NCBI RefSeq assembly: GCF_000373385.1
Contig: NZ_KB891328.1
Location: 141,042 to 205,041, forward strand
Direction: 5' to 3'
DNA from: Thiobacillus thioparus DSM 505
GTDB lineage: Bacteria > Pseudomonadota > Gammaproteobacteria > Burkholderiales > Thiobacillaceae
Length of the DNA: 64,000 nucleotides
The translations under genes were made by a program, and so were the position numbers. Within the stretch, counting starts at the first letter, position 1; each line of letters starts with the position of its first letter. This document shows, in pieces, positions 1 to 8,584 of this stretch. The notes under the pieces are model-generated. The model was not told the origin of the DNA and did no database searches. It was given only the letters and a program-made list of their open reading frames with translations.

Positions 1-1
1 G

Positions 2-232
2 CCGTGCAAGTTCAACCTCATTCCCTTCAATCCGTTCCCGGACTCGGGCTACGAAAAACCGCGGGCAGAGTCGATGCGCGTGTTTCGCCAGATCCTGCAG
101 GATGCGGGCTTGGTGGTGACCACGCGCAAGACGCGCGGCGACGATATCGATGCGGCCTGCGGACAGCTGGCCGGGAAAGTCGCGGACAAGAGCGGACGTG
201 TCATGAAACGAATGCACAAGGAGGCAGCGTGA
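2..232 (+). CDS. rlmN: 23S rRNA/tRNA adenosine C2-methyltransferase RlmN, 3' end only
   Basis: Only the last 76 codons are inside the window; the gene runs in from the left edge. RlmN is a cytoplasmic radical-SAM enzyme that methylates C2 of A2503 in 23S rRNA and A37 of some tRNAs. The visible tail carries the family segment [11 protein letters not shown] and the closing motif [13 protein letters not shown]. Its cysteine corresponds to the C-terminal catalytic Cys that forms the methyl-transfer thioether intermediate (E. coli Cys355), so the visible end looks intact. The TGA stop shares bases with the GTG start of pilW (GTGA overlap), which suggests co-transcription and translational coupling into the downstream run. 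Confidence 0.93.
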   Translation, partial: PCKFNLIPFNPFPDSGYEKPRAESMRVFRQILQDAGLVVTTRKTRGDDIDAACGQLAGKVADKSGRVMKRMHKEAA

Positions 233-1005
233 AGAAATGGGTAGGTGTACTGGTTACTGCGGCATTGCTGGCGGGCTGCGCGGCGCAGCCGATGGACGGG
301 AGCGGTGGTGTGGCCGCCAGCGAGGCCGACAGCCAGAGCCGCGAACGTGCCCGTGCATTCACGGATCTGGCCGGGGCCTATGTCGCGCGTGCCCAGTACA
401 AGGTCGCGCTCGACGAGTTGCGCAAGGCGATCACGGCTGACAATCGCTACGGTCCGGCCTACAACATCTACGGCATGATCTACATGGACTTGGCCGAGGA
501 CAAGCTGGCCGAGGAAAACTTTCGTCGCGCCATTGAACTCGATCGCAACGACTCGAATGCGCACAACAACTACGGCTGGTTTCTCTGTACCCGCGGCCGC
601 TACGATGAAGGCTTGGCGCAATTCAGCGCCGCCATTCGCAACCCTTTGTACACGCAGCCCGAACTGGCCATGACCAATGCCGGTTTGTGCGCCGAGAAGA
701 AGGGCGATATCGCGCTGGCCGAGGCCAATCTGGGAAAAGCGCTCAAACTGCAGCCTGACAACCCCAACTCGATCCTCAAGCTGGCCGGGCTGTATTTCCG
801 CCAGGGGCGCCTGGCGGAAGCGCAGCGCCTGCTGGGGCGCCATGACGAGCTGGCGCCGCCGTCCGCAGAAAGCCTGTGGCTGGGCGTGCGGCTGGAACGC
901 AAGCTGGGCGACCGGGCACAGGAGGCCGCCTATGCCTTGCAACTGCGCAAACGCTTCCCCGATTCGAACGAGACGCAACAGTTGCTGACGGGACATGTCG
1001 AATGA
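229..1005 (+). CDS. pilW: Type IV pilus biogenesis/stability lipoprotein PilW (PilF), TPR protein
   Basis: Outer-membrane pilotin-type lipoprotein, 258 aa, which in other bacteria helps the PilQ secretin assemble. The start is GTG at 229, chosen because AAGGAGG lies at 218-224 and translation opens with a lipoprotein signal: basic MKKW, a hydrophobic stretch, then lipobox LLAGC with Cys17. At least four TPR-like helical repeats follow ([20 protein letters not shown] and later units with N/A/P spacing). The length matches the family (about 250 aa). It overlaps rlmN by 4 nt and rodZ by 4 nt, the standard rlmN-pilW-rodZ-ispG order. No other pilus gene is in the window. Confidence 0.9.
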   Translation: MKKWVGVLVTAALLAGCAAQPMDGSGGVAASEADSQSRERARAFTDLAGAYVARAQYKVALDELRKAITADNRYGPAYNIYGMIYMDLAEDKLAEENFRRAIELDRNDSNAHNNYGWFLCTRGRYDEGLAQFSAAIRNPLYTQPELAMTNAGLCAEKKGDIALAEANLGKALKLQPDNPNSILKLAGLYFRQGRLAEAQRLLGRHDELAPPSAESLWLGVRLERKLGDRAQEAAYALQLRKRFPDSNETQQLLTGHVE

Positions 1006-1820
1006 GTGAGAACGGGCTGGCCTCGGTCGGTCAGATTTTGCGGGAGGCACGCGAAGCGCAGGGCATCACGCTGGACAATGCCGCTGTGCGCCTGCGTCTG
1101 ATGCATCGCCAGGTGGAGGCGATGGAACGGGACGACTTCGAGAGCCTGGGCCAGTCTGTATTCGCACGCGGCTTTGTGCGGAACTATGCGCGTTTGCTGG
1201 GGCTGGCGCCGGAATCCTTGCTGACGCGCATGGATGGCGCCCCGACCGAACCGGCCGCGGTCGCCCCGACCGAACCGGCCCTGCCGCGGTCATGGCTGAC
1301 TTCTCCGTGGCTGATCCTGTCGCTGCTCGGCCTGTTGCTGGCGGTGGCCGTGCCGGTTGCGTTGTATGCGTGGCTCAACAGCGATGGGGGCGAGCGCCCC
1401 GACGAACCGGTACCGGCCGCCATGCAGCCGCGTCCGGCACCGCCCGCCGCAAGCGCCCCTGTCGCTGCACGGACTGGTGTCGTGGCACCTGCTGCACTCG
1501 TGCCGCCCGCTACTCCGGCCGCAGCAGACGGCACGCCGCCTGAGGCTACGGCGTCCGGGACGACCGAGCCCGCGGCGAATGGCAGTGTGCTGCACCTCGA
1601 TTTCGGTGACGAATCCTGGACCGAGATCAAGGATGCCAGCGGCCGCATGCTGATGCGCCAGCTCAATCCCGCAGGCAGTAGCGCAGATGTTCACGGCCAG
1701 CCCCCGTTCGATGTGGTGATCGGCAATGCCGCGCAAGTGCAGGTGACGTACAACGGCCGCCCCATCGACCTGAAACCCTTTATTGACGTGACGGTTGCCC
1801 GCTTCACGCTGGAAGAATGA
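1002..1820 (+). CDS. rodZ: Cytoskeletal/cell-shape protein RodZ
   Basis: Bitopic inner-membrane protein, 272 aa, that links MreB to the elongation machinery. Domains in order: an N-terminal Cro/CI-type helix-turn-helix domain (about residues 9-73, [15 protein letters not shown]), one transmembrane helix (about 103-125), a long Pro/Ala-rich periplasmic linker (about 130-190), and a C-terminal DUF4115 beta domain (about 195-270, [17 protein letters not shown]). The linker side contains a tandem APTEPA duplication at residues 80-93. The ATG overlaps the pilW stop (ATGA). mreB is not in the window; the role is assigned from the family. Confidence 0.9.
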   Translation: MSENGLASVGQILREAREAQGITLDNAAVRLRLMHRQVEAMERDDFESLGQSVFARGFVRNYARLLGLAPESLLTRMDGAPTEPAAVAPTEPALPRSWLTSPWLILSLLGLLLAVAVPVALYAWLNSDGGERPDEPVPAAMQPRPAPPAASAPVAARTGVVAPAALVPPATPAAADGTPPEATASGTTEPAANGSVLHLDFGDESWTEIKDASGRMLMRQLNPAGSSADVHGQPPFDVVIGNAAQVQVTYNGRPIDLKPFIDVTVARFTLEE

Positions 1821-3040
1821 TGTCCCGGATTGTTCGTCGTTCCACCCGTCAGGTACGGGTCGGTTCCGTGCTGGTGGGGGGCGATGCGCCCGTCGTGGTG
1901 CAGTCGATGACCAACACCGATACCGTCGATATCACCGCCACCGTGCGTCAGGTGCAAGCGCTCGCCGAGGCCGGATCGGAGCTGGTGCGGTTGACCGTCA
2001 ACACGCTGGAGGCCGCCGCCGCGGTGCCGCGCATTCGTGAGCGCCTCGATGTGCTGGGCTGCCGCGTGCCGCTGATCGGCGACTTCCATTTCAACGGCCA
2101 CAAGCTTCTGACTCAGGTGCCCGAGTGTGCCGAGGCCCTGGCCAAGCTGCGCATCAATCCGGGCAATATCGGGCGAGGCAACAAGCGCGACGAGCAGTTC
2201 GCCACGCTGATCGAAGTGGCATGCCGCTACGACAAGCCCGTGCGTATCGGTGTCAACTGGGGCAGCCTCGACCAGGCGCTGGCGGTGCGCATGATGGACG
2301 ACAATGCGCGTCTTCCGCAGCCGGAAGATGCCGAAGTGGTGATGCGGCGTGCGATGGTGGCCTCCGCACTGGAGTCGGCGAAGAAGGCCGAGGAATTGGG
2401 ACTCGGCGGCGACAAGATCATCCTGTCGTGCAAGATGAGCCGAGTACAGGATCTGATATCGGTATACCGTGACCTGGCGTCGCAGTGCGACTACCCGCTG
2501 CACCTCGGATTGACCGAGGCCGGCATGGGCAGCAAGGGCATCGTCGCTTCGACCGCGGCCTTGTCGGTGTTGCTGCAGGAAGGCATCGGCGACACGATAC
2601 GGATATCCTTGACGCCCGAGCCAGGTGGTGAACGTACCCAGGAAGTTCGAGTCGGCCAGGAAATCCTGCAGGCGCTGGGGCTGCGCGCGTTCACGCCCCA
2701 GGTCACGGCCTGCCCGGGTTGCGGTCGCACCACCTCCACCGTGTTCCAGGAGCTGGCGCAGGATATCGAAACCTATTTGCGTACCCAGATGCCCGTTTGG
2801 CGCAACCAGTATCCCGGCGTCGAATCCATGCAGGTAGCGGTGATGGGGTGCGTGGTCAACGGCCCAGGCGAGTCCAAGCATGCCAATATCGGCATCTCGT
2901 TGCCCGGCACGGGCGAAGTGCCGGTCGCGCCGGTATACGTCGACGGCGAAAAAACCGTGACGCTGAAAGGCGAGAAGATAGCCGAAGAATTCCAGGCCAT
3001 CGTCGAAGACTATGTGCGCAGCCGTTACGGCGCTGTGTGA
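1817..3040 (+). CDS. ispG: 4-hydroxy-3-methylbut-2-en-1-yl diphosphate synthase IspG
   Basis: Penultimate enzyme of the MEP isoprenoid pathway: reductive conversion of MEcPP to HMBPP by a [4Fe-4S] enzyme in the cytoplasm. The three cluster cysteines are visible: Cys299 and Cys302 in ACPGCGRT and Cys345 in [10 protein letters not shown], whose Glu352 is the fourth ligand in the family. A TIM-barrel half precedes them ([23 protein letters not shown]). At 407 aa it is the single-barrel proteobacterial type. Two adjacent ATGs exist (1817 and 1820); GGAAG at 1811-1815 fits the second slightly better. It overlaps the rodZ stop. Confidence 0.96.
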   Translation: MMSRIVRRSTRQVRVGSVLVGGDAPVVVQSMTNTDTVDITATVRQVQALAEAGSELVRLTVNTLEAAAAVPRIRERLDVLGCRVPLIGDFHFNGHKLLTQVPECAEALAKLRINPGNIGRGNKRDEQFATLIEVACRYDKPVRIGVNWGSLDQALAVRMMDDNARLPQPEDAEVVMRRAMVASALESAKKAEELGLGGDKIILSCKMSRVQDLISVYRDLASQCDYPLHLGLTEAGMGSKGIVASTAALSVLLQEGIGDTIRISLTPEPGGERTQEVRVGQEILQALGLRAFTPQVTACPGCGRTTSTVFQELAQDIETYLRTQMPVWRNQYPGVESMQVAVMGCVVNGPGESKHANIGISLPGTGEVPVAPVYVDGEKTVTLKGEKIAEEFQAIVEDYVRSRYGAV

Positions 3041-3063
3041 AATGCATCTCTGTTGATTAAGTT

Positions 3064-4338
3064 ATGAGCAACAACATTCAATCCGTGCGCGGCATGAACG
3101 ACTGCCTGCCCGATGTCAGCGACACATGGCAGGGATTCGAGGCGATCGTGCGCGACTGGCTGCGGCGCTACGGCTATCGCGAGATACGTACGCCGATTCT
3201 TGAGCATACCGGGCTGTTCAAGCGTGCCATCGGCGAGGTGACCGACATCGTCGAGAAGGAGATGTATACCTTCGTCGACGAACTGAACGGCGAATCGCTG
3301 ACGCTGCGCCCGGAAGGCACGGCTTCGTCGGTACGTGCCGTGATCCAGCACAACCTGCTGTACGACGGCGGCAAGCGGCTGTGGTACACCGGGCCGATGT
3401 TCCGTCACGAGCGTCCGCAGAAGGGCCGCTACCGGCAGTTTCACCAGGTCGGCGTCGAGGCGCTCGGCTTTGTCGGGCCGGACGTCGATGCCGAACTGAT
3501 CGTGATGTGCGCCGATCTGTGGAAGGAGCTGGGTATCGCGCCGGCGCTGCAACTCAACACTTTGGGCGATCACGCCGCGCGGCTGCGGCACCGCGAGAAG
3601 CTGATCGCCTATTACGCGTCGCACCAGGACGTGCTCGACGAGGACGCCAGGCGCCGTCTGCACAGCAACCCGCTGCGTATCCTCGACAGCAAGAACCCGG
3701 CGATGCAGGCGCTGAACGATGCGGCGCCCAAGCTGATGGATGAACTCGAGGACGAGGCGCTGACGCATTTCGATGCGGTGCAGGCCCTGTTGCGCGCGAA
3801 CGATATCGCCTTCGAGATCAATCCGCGTCTGGTGCGTGGGCTGGATTACTACAACCGTACCGTGTTCGAATGGGTGACCGACCAGCTCGGCGCGCAGGGC
3901 ACGGTGTGTGCTGGTGGGCGCTACGACGGTCTGGTCGAGCAGCTGGGCGGCAAGCCGGCGCCTGCAGCCGGGTTTGCGATGGGCATCGAACGGCTGCTGG
4001 CATTGGTCGAAGCGGGTGGACGCCGCATCGCGACACCGGCGCCCGATGCCTATATCGTCCATGCCGGCGACTTGGCACAGGCCTTTGCCTGGCAGGTGGC
4101 AGGTTCGCTGCGCAGTGCCGGACTCGCCGCGGTCCTGCATTGCGGCGGCGGCAGTTTCAAGTCGCAGATGAAAAAGGCCGATGCCAGCCACGCACGTTAT
4201 GCGGTGATCATCGGCGACGACGAGGCCGCTGCGCAGCAGGTGACGCTGAAGCCGCTGCGCGAAGCAGGCGAACAGACTCGCGTCGAGGTGGCGCGGGCGA
4301 TTCAATTCATTCAAGAAGCATCAACTCAAAAGGCATAG
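3064..4338 (+). CDS. hisS: Histidine--tRNA ligase
   Basis: Class II aminoacyl-tRNA synthetase, 424 aa, charging tRNA-His. Visible signatures: the N-terminal VRGMND, motif 2 around [17 protein letters not shown], the histidine-binding [15 protein letters not shown], and motif 3 [10 protein letters not shown], followed by the anticodon-binding domain ([16 protein letters not shown] onward). The length is normal. It lies 23 bp after ispG with no good Shine-Dalgarno sequence, and 3 bp before yfgM, so it is probably part of the same transcript. The paralogue hisZ, which has lost catalytic function, lies at 13295-14260. Confidence 0.97.
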   Translation: MSNNIQSVRGMNDCLPDVSDTWQGFEAIVRDWLRRYGYREIRTPILEHTGLFKRAIGEVTDIVEKEMYTFVDELNGESLTLRPEGTASSVRAVIQHNLLYDGGKRLWYTGPMFRHERPQKGRYRQFHQVGVEALGFVGPDVDAELIVMCADLWKELGIAPALQLNTLGDHAARLRHREKLIAYYASHQDVLDEDARRRLHSNPLRILDSKNPAMQALNDAAPKLMDELEDEALTHFDAVQALLRANDIAFEINPRLVRGLDYYNRTVFEWVTDQLGAQGTVCAGGRYDGLVEQLGGKPAPAAGFAMGIERLLALVEAGGRRIATPAPDAYIVHAGDLAQAFAWQVAGSLRSAGLAAVLHCGGGSFKSQMKKADASHARYAVIIGDDEAAAQQVTLKPLREAGEQTRVEVARAIQFIQEASTQKA

Positions 4339-4341
4339 CGC

Positions 4342-4983
4342 ATGGCAACCTACGATCTCGACGAGCAGGAACGGCTGGACGAACTGAAAGCCTGGTGGAA
4401 GCGCTGGGGCAACCTGGTGATGATCGGCTTGGCCGTGGTGATCGCCGGGGCGGCAGGCTGGCGCTACTGGCAGAACCACACGGTGACGCAAAGCCTGGAA
4501 GCGGCAACCGTGTACGAAAAGCTCACGCAGTCGCTGGCTGCGAATGACGCCAAGAGCGCACGCGAAGCGGGCGCGATGCTGCTCGACCAGTACAAAGGCA
4601 CGGCGTATGCACCGCGTGCCGCGATGCTGCTGGCCAAGCTCAATGTCATGAACAAGGATATGAAAAGCGCGCAGAGCCAGCTGGAATGGGCCGTGGCCAA
4701 CAGCAAGGAACCGGCCGTCAAGGATCTGGCGCGCCTGCACCTGGCAGGTGTGCAACTCGACCAGAAACAATACGACGCTGCGTTGAAAACCCTGGCAGGC
4801 TCGCATAGCGATGCGTTCGCCTTCCGTTTTGAAGACATGCGGGGCGATGTGCTGATGGCGCAGGGCAAGAAAGCCGAGGCGCGCGTGGCGTATCAGGCGG
4901 CGTTCGGCAAGATGGAAAAAGACAATCCCTATCGCAGCATCGTCGAACTGAAGCTCGATGCACTGGGAGGAGAAACCAAGTGA
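4342..4983 (+). CDS. yfgM: YfgM-family ancillary SecYEG/periplasmic chaperone protein
   Basis: Single-pass inner-membrane protein, 213 aa. A short cytoplasmic N-terminus (MATYDLDEQERLDELKAWW) precedes one transmembrane helix (about residues 25-44) and a periplasmic TPR-type domain to the C-terminus. In E. coli YfgM binds the Sec translocon with PpiD and helps hand over secreted proteins. The conserved N-terminal EQE-x(4)-LK-x-WW pattern and the position between hisS and bamB support the call. The stop overlaps the bamB GTG start. Confidence 0.88.
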   Translation: MATYDLDEQERLDELKAWWKRWGNLVMIGLAVVIAGAAGWRYWQNHTVTQSLEAATVYEKLTQSLAANDAKSAREAGAMLLDQYKGTAYAPRAAMLLAKLNVMNKDMKSAQSQLEWAVANSKEPAVKDLARLHLAGVQLDQKQYDAALKTLAGSHSDAFAFRFEDMRGDVLMAQGKKAEARVAYQAAFGKMEKDNPYRSIVELKLDALGGETK

Positions 4984-6140
4984 AGATGCGCATGATAGTC
5001 GCCGGCCTGGCGCTGGCTATGTCGGGATGCAGCACGGTCGGTTCGATGACCAGCACGGTGGGCGGCTGGTTCGGCCACGGTCCGGTCAAGGCCAAGCCAG
5101 CGGAGCTGGTCGAATTCAAACCCACTGCCAGCCTCACCGAAGCCTGGAAAGGCGAGACGGGGGATACCGGCGGTTATCTGTTCCGTCCCCAGGCCGCAGG
5201 TAACGATGTGTTTGCCGCGGGCGGCAGCCGCGTGGTGCGCATCGCGGTAGCCAATGGCAACACGGTATGGAAAACCGATGCCGACGCCAAACTGTCGGCC
5301 GGCGCAGGCGTGGGGCAGGGGGTGGTGCTGGCGGGCAGTACCAAGGGCGAGTTGCTGGCGCTGGATCAGGTCAGCGGTCAGGTGCGCTGGAAAGTGGCTT
5401 TGTCGAGCGAAGTGACCGGCCAGGCGCTGGTCGTGGGGGATATTGTCATCGCACGCACGGGCGATGGCCGCGTGCAGGGGCTTGGGGTCGCCGACGGCAG
5501 CCGCAAATGGCTGTACACCCGCAACCTGCCGGTATTGAGCCTGCGCGGTTCGGGCGGCCTGGTCGTGCGTGACGAGGTGCTCTATGCCGGGTTCCCGGGC
5601 GGCAAACTGGTCGCGCTCAATGCGGCCAATGGCGCGCAGTTGTGGGAGGCCACGGTGGCGCTGCCGCGCGGGGCGACCGAACTCGAACGGGTGGCCGATG
5701 TGATGGGTAATCCGGCCGTGGATGAACGCCAGGTGTGTGCGGTCGCCTATCAGGGACGGGTGGCCTGCTTCGATCGCCGCAACGGGGAATTGCTGTGGGC
5801 GCGTGACACCTCCAGCAACACCGGCCTGGCGATGGACGAACGTAACGTCTACGTCACCGACGACAAGGACGCGGTGACGGCCTACGATAAAACCAGCGGT
5901 CGTGCCGGCTGGCGGCAGGACAAGCTGGCGCGCCGCGCAGTGACCGCACCGCTGGCGCTCGGCGCCTGGGTTGTGGTGGCAGACGGCGAGGGATACGTCC
6001 ATGTGCTGTCGAGCGAGGATGGCAGTTTCGCGGCGCGTGCGAAAGTCGACAGCGGCGTACATTCGGCGCCTGCCGATATCGGGCCGGGTTTCGCGGTGGA
6101 GACGTCCAAAGGCAATGTCGTTGCGTTCCGGCTCAAGTAA
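4980..6140 (+). CDS. bamB: Outer membrane assembly lipoprotein BamB
   Basis: Component of the BAM complex that folds beta-barrel proteins into the outer membrane. GTG at 4980 is preferred because GGAGGAG lies at 4966-4972 with a 7-nt spacer; ATGs at 4986 and 4992 are alternatives. The lipoprotein signal ends in LAMSGC (Cys17 from the GTG). The mature part is an eight-bladed PQQ-type propeller with repeating G-x-LxALD/N-G-x-x-xW units (GELLALDQVSGQVRWK, GKLVALNAANGAQLWE, FDRRNGELLWARD). 386 aa is typical. GTGA overlap with yfgM. Confidence 0.95.
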   Translation: MKMRMIVAGLALAMSGCSTVGSMTSTVGGWFGHGPVKAKPAELVEFKPTASLTEAWKGETGDTGGYLFRPQAAGNDVFAAGGSRVVRIAVANGNTVWKTDADAKLSAGAGVGQGVVLAGSTKGELLALDQVSGQVRWKVALSSEVTGQALVVGDIVIARTGDGRVQGLGVADGSRKWLYTRNLPVLSLRGSGGLVVRDEVLYAGFPGGKLVALNAANGAQLWEATVALPRGATELERVADVMGNPAVDERQVCAVAYQGRVACFDRRNGELLWARDTSSNTGLAMDERNVYVTDDKDAVTAYDKTSGRAGWRQDKLARRAVTAPLALGAWVVVADGEGYVHVLSSEDGSFAARAKVDSGVHSAPADIGPGFAVETSKGNVVAFRLK

Positions 6141-6149
6141 ACAACACGG

Positions 6150-6170
6150 CGCGTCGGCTGTGCCGGCGCG
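6150..6170 (+). terminator. GC-rich hairpin just downstream of bamB
   Basis: A 9-bp stem (one G-U pair) with a 3-nt loop: CGCGTCGGC, loop TGT, GCCGGCGCG, 10 bases after the bamB stop. No T-run follows, so it is at best a weak or Rho-assisted terminator, or an mRNA-stabilising 3' hairpin. Confidence 0.3.
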
Positions 6171-6227
6171 TCAGCAAGGATAATCATCCTAAAACCGCAG
6201 TTGACCGCTCAATTTCAGGAATGCTGC

Positions 6228-6392
6228 ATGAATATCGATACTTCAGTCCGCGATCACACTCACCGACAGGTGGGGGCCGCTACGCGCCCGCTTTTGTCGT
6301 TGGTCGTTGCAGGCCCCGGCCTGCCGCCTCCTCACTTCGCGGCAACCCCTTGCCCAGACGCGCCATCGGGCGCGTCCAACTACGGTTCCTAG
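6228..6392 (+). CDS. Possible 54-codon leader ORF ending 1 nt before der
   Basis: A small ORF with ATG at 6228 and TAG at 6390-6392, one base before the first der ATG. It encodes about 54 residues, beginning [14 protein letters not shown], rich in Pro, Ala and Gly in its second half (GPGLPPPHF) and with no domain I recognise. A weak CAGGA at 6216-6220 precedes the ATG. It fills the otherwise empty 253-bp bamB-der interval, and its last third contains a perfect hairpin (6357-6376). It could be a real leader peptide coupled to der translation, or a chance ORF in GC-rich DNA; coding status is unproven. Confidence 0.3.
   Translation: MNIDTSVRDHTHRQVGAATRPLLSLVVAGPGLPPPHFAATPCPDAPSGASNYGS
6357..6376 (+). 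other. Perfect 8-bp hairpin in the der leader
   Basis: GACGCGCC, loop ATCG, GGCGCGTC, ending 17 bases before the der ATG. It has no T-run, so it is not a classical terminator. Its position would let it affect ribosome access to der or respond to ribosomes on the upstream small ORF. The stem is seen directly; the function is inferred. Confidence 0.4.
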
Positions 6393-6393
6393 G

Positions 6394-7806
6394 ATGATGC
6401 TTCCCACTCTGGTTCTTGTCGGGCGCCCGAACGTCGGCAAATCCACCTTGTTCAACCGCCTCACCGGTACGCGCGACGCGCTCGTGCACGACATGCCGGG
6501 GATGACGCGCGACCGCCACTACGGACGCGGGCGTATCGGCGGCAAACCCTATCTGGTGGTCGACACCGGCGGCCTCGAACCGGTGGCCAAGGAGGGCATC
6601 ATGGCCGAAATGGCGCGCCAGACGCTGCAGGCCATCGACGAGGCCGACGCCATCATCTTCATGGTGGATGCGCGCAGTGGCCTGACGCCGCAGGACAAGG
6701 TGATCGCCGAGCGCCTGCGCCGTGCGACCTGCCCGGTGCTGCTTGCGGTCAACAAGGCCGAGGGCATGAACCGCGCGGTGGTGACCGCCGAATTCCACGA
6801 ACTGGGCCTAGGCGAGCCGCTGGCGATCTCCGGCGCGCACGGCGACGGCATATCAGACCTGGTGGACGAGGCGCTGGCGCCGTTTCCCGCAGAGGAAGAA
6901 CAGACCGACGAATTCGGCATTCCCAAGATCGCGCTGGTCGGGCGCCCCAACGTCGGCAAGTCGACCTTGGTCAACGCGCTGGTTGGCGAGGAGCGCGTCA
7001 TTGCGTTCGACCAGCCCGGTACCACGCGCGATTCGATCTACGTCGAATTCGAACGCGACGGCAAGCCCTACATCCTGATCGACACCGCCGGCGTGCGGCG
7101 TAAAGGGAAGGTGTTCGAGACAGTGGAAAAATTCTCCGTCATCAAGACGCTGCAGGCGATCGAGGATGCCAATGTGGTGGTGCTGGTGCTCGACGCGCGC
7201 GAGAACATCTCCGAGCAGGATGCGCATCTCGCAGGCTTCGTGTTGGAAACCGGTCGCGCGCTGGTGGTGGCGATCAACAAGTGGGATGGCCTGTCCGCCG
7301 AGCAGCGCGACGACATCAAGCGCGACATCGGCCGCAAGCTGGCTTTCCTCGATTTCGCCCGATTCAATTACATTTCGGCCTTGAAGAGCAAGGGCCTGGA
7401 CACCCTGCTGAAGGATGTCGAAGCAGCGCATGCCGCCGCCTTCCTCAAGATGTCGACGCCCAAGCTGACGCGGGTGCTGGAGATGGCGGTGGAACAGCAC
7501 GCGCCGCCCAAGAACGGACTGTTCCGCCCCAAGCCGCGTTACGCGCACCAGGGCGGCAAGAACCCGCCGGTCATCGTGCTGCACGGCAACGCACTGGAAG
7601 GCCTGCGCGACGACTACAAGCGCTATCTGGAAAGCAGTTTCCGCAAGGCATTCAAGCTGCAGGGCACGCCGCTGCGCATACAGGTCAAGGAAGACAGCGG
7701 CAAGAATCCGTTCGAGGGCAAAGCAAGGGCGCCGCTGACCGAAAGCGAAGCGACGCGGATGCGGCGCAAGAAACGGGTACGGCGCAAGGTCTACGGTTCA
7801 ACCTGA
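6394..7806 (+). CDS. der: Ribosome biogenesis GTPase Der (EngA)
   Basis: Tandem-GTPase required for 50S subunit maturation, 470 aa. Two G domains are visible: P-loops GRPNVGKST at about residues 10-18 and again at about 183-191, G3 motifs DTGG and DTAG, G4 motifs NKAE and NKWD. A C-terminal KH-like RNA-binding domain and a basic tail ([15 protein letters not shown]) follow. The start is ATG 6394 or 6397 ([12 protein letters not shown]); longer upstream reading adds residues unlike the family. It closes the rlmN-to-der run and is followed by a long inverted repeat. Confidence 0.97.
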   Translation: MMLPTLVLVGRPNVGKSTLFNRLTGTRDALVHDMPGMTRDRHYGRGRIGGKPYLVVDTGGLEPVAKEGIMAEMARQTLQAIDEADAIIFMVDARSGLTPQDKVIAERLRRATCPVLLAVNKAEGMNRAVVTAEFHELGLGEPLAISGAHGDGISDLVDEALAPFPAEEEQTDEFGIPKIALVGRPNVGKSTLVNALVGEERVIAFDQPGTTRDSIYVEFERDGKPYILIDTAGVRRKGKVFETVEKFSVIKTLQAIEDANVVVLVLDARENISEQDAHLAGFVLETGRALVVAINKWDGLSAEQRDDIKRDIGRKLAFLDFARFNYISALKSKGLDTLLKDVEAAHAAAFLKMSTPKLTRVLEMAVEQHAPPKNGLFRPKPRYAHQGGKNPPVIVLHGNALEGLRDDYKRYLESSFRKAFKLQGTPLRIQVKEDSGKNPFEGKARAPLTESEATRMRRKKRVRRKVYGST

Positions 7807-7842
7807 GCCGGGCTATGCGCACTCACCCGCAAGGGGCAGGCT

Positions 7843-7875
7843 GTGGTTGTAAGCCGATAAATCGGCAACAACCAC
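7843..7875. terminator. Bidirectional inverted repeat between der and the facing small gene
   Basis: Outer arms GTGGTTGT (7843-7850) and ACAACCAC (7868-7875), inner arms GCCGAT and ATCGGC, separated by AA on each turn: about 14 paired positions in 33 bp. It sits between convergent genes (der ends 7806; the minus-strand CDS ends 7878), which suits a two-way terminator, although T-runs are absent. Confidence 0.5.
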
Positions 7876-7877
7876 GC

Positions 7878-8129
7878 TCACTCGAGCCAGCGCACCAGAT
7901 AGAACAGCTTGAATCCTTCGGAGGAACGCGACGGACCGCTGGCAATGGCTGCATGCCGGCTCTTGGCGGGATCCGCATGCGCACGCGCTTCGTCCTCGCT
8001 GGCGTAGACCTCGACCACCCCCTCGGGGAAACGCTTGCGGTGCTTGCCTGAAGGCGAATAGATCACCACCGCCGAGGTCCCGACGACTTTTGATTCGACA
8101 TCGGTGAACAGGCTGGTGGCTTGCGGCAT
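7878..8129 (-). CDS. Conserved hypothetical protein, 83 aa
   Basis: I do not recognise a named family. The protein runs from MPQATSLFTDVESK to LFYLVRWLE. It is soluble, with neither signal peptide nor membrane helix. The middle (VVEVYASEDEARAHADP) resembles a short alpha/beta protein with a charged helix. The start ATG at 8127-8129 is chosen because it lies 2 bp after the upstream gene's stop, implying an operon of two. It converges on der across the inverted repeat at 7843-7875. Function unknown. Confidence 0.65.
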   Translation of the reverse strand: MPQATSLFTDVESKVVGTSAVVIYSPSGKHRKRFPEGVVEVYASEDEARAHADPAKSRHAAIASGPSRSSEGFKLFYLVRWLE

Positions 8130-8131
8130 GC

Positions 8132-8413
8132 TTAGTGCGTCTTCTTCGGGATGCTGCTGATCTTGACGGCGTGGCTGGTGGGCGTCTCGTCGGTGAAGCG
8201 CGGACGCTCGTCCAGGGTGCGGCCGGTGAGCTGGGCAAGCTCGGTTTCGCGGCTGGAAATCACCATCAGGCAATCCTTGATGCCGAGGATGGTGGCCTCG
8301 GTCAGGGGGCTGGGGTTGCCATCGCGCGGTGCGGTATCGCGCACGATGGAAGTCAGGGTCTTGCGCATCATGCGCATGAGGCGCTGCTCGTCGTGCAGGG
8401 CTTTTTCGTCCAT
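8132..8413 (-). CDS. Conserved hypothetical protein, 93 aa
   Basis: First gene of the two-gene minus-strand unit. The protein starts MDEKALHDEQRLMRMMRKT and is mostly helical and charged, with a central IKDCLMVISSRETEL helix and a basic tail ending PKKTH. No signal peptide or membrane segment; no domain recognised. GGAG lies just upstream of the ATG, and a promoter-like pair (8446-8474) sits about 35 bp further upstream. Its stop is 2 bp before the next start. Codon use resembles the neighbours. Confidence 0.6.
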   Translation of the reverse strand: MDEKALHDEQRLMRMMRKTLTSIVRDTAPRDGNPSPLTEATILGIKDCLMVISSRETELAQLTGRTLDERPRFTDETPTSHAVKISSIPKKTH

Positions 8414-8445
8414 GAGGGTACTCCGGAAACCAGCAAAGATTCCGC

Positions 8446-8474
8446 ATTGTCGGCGCCGCTCTGTGCTTCGTCAA
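8446..8474 (-). promoter_or_regulatory. Sigma70-like promoter for the 8413-7878 pair
   Basis: On the minus strand TTGACG (8474-8469) and GACAAT (8451-8446) are separated by exactly 17 bp. The predicted start is near 8439, giving about 26 nt of leader to the ATG at 8413. Seen as sequence; activity inferred. Confidence 0.4.
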
Positions 8475-8584
8475 CGCAAGCCCCTTTGCGCACGAGGGGA
8501 TAAAAAGCGTGACAGGGGGCATAAGAATTATGAACCGACGGTCCCTGCCGGCTGTTTTATGCTTGCCAGCTGAGGAGACGTCCC

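Noticed and set aside
6201..6229. Sigma70 promoter starting TTGACC upstream of der
   Set aside because: No acceptable -10 hexamer at 16-18 bp spacing.
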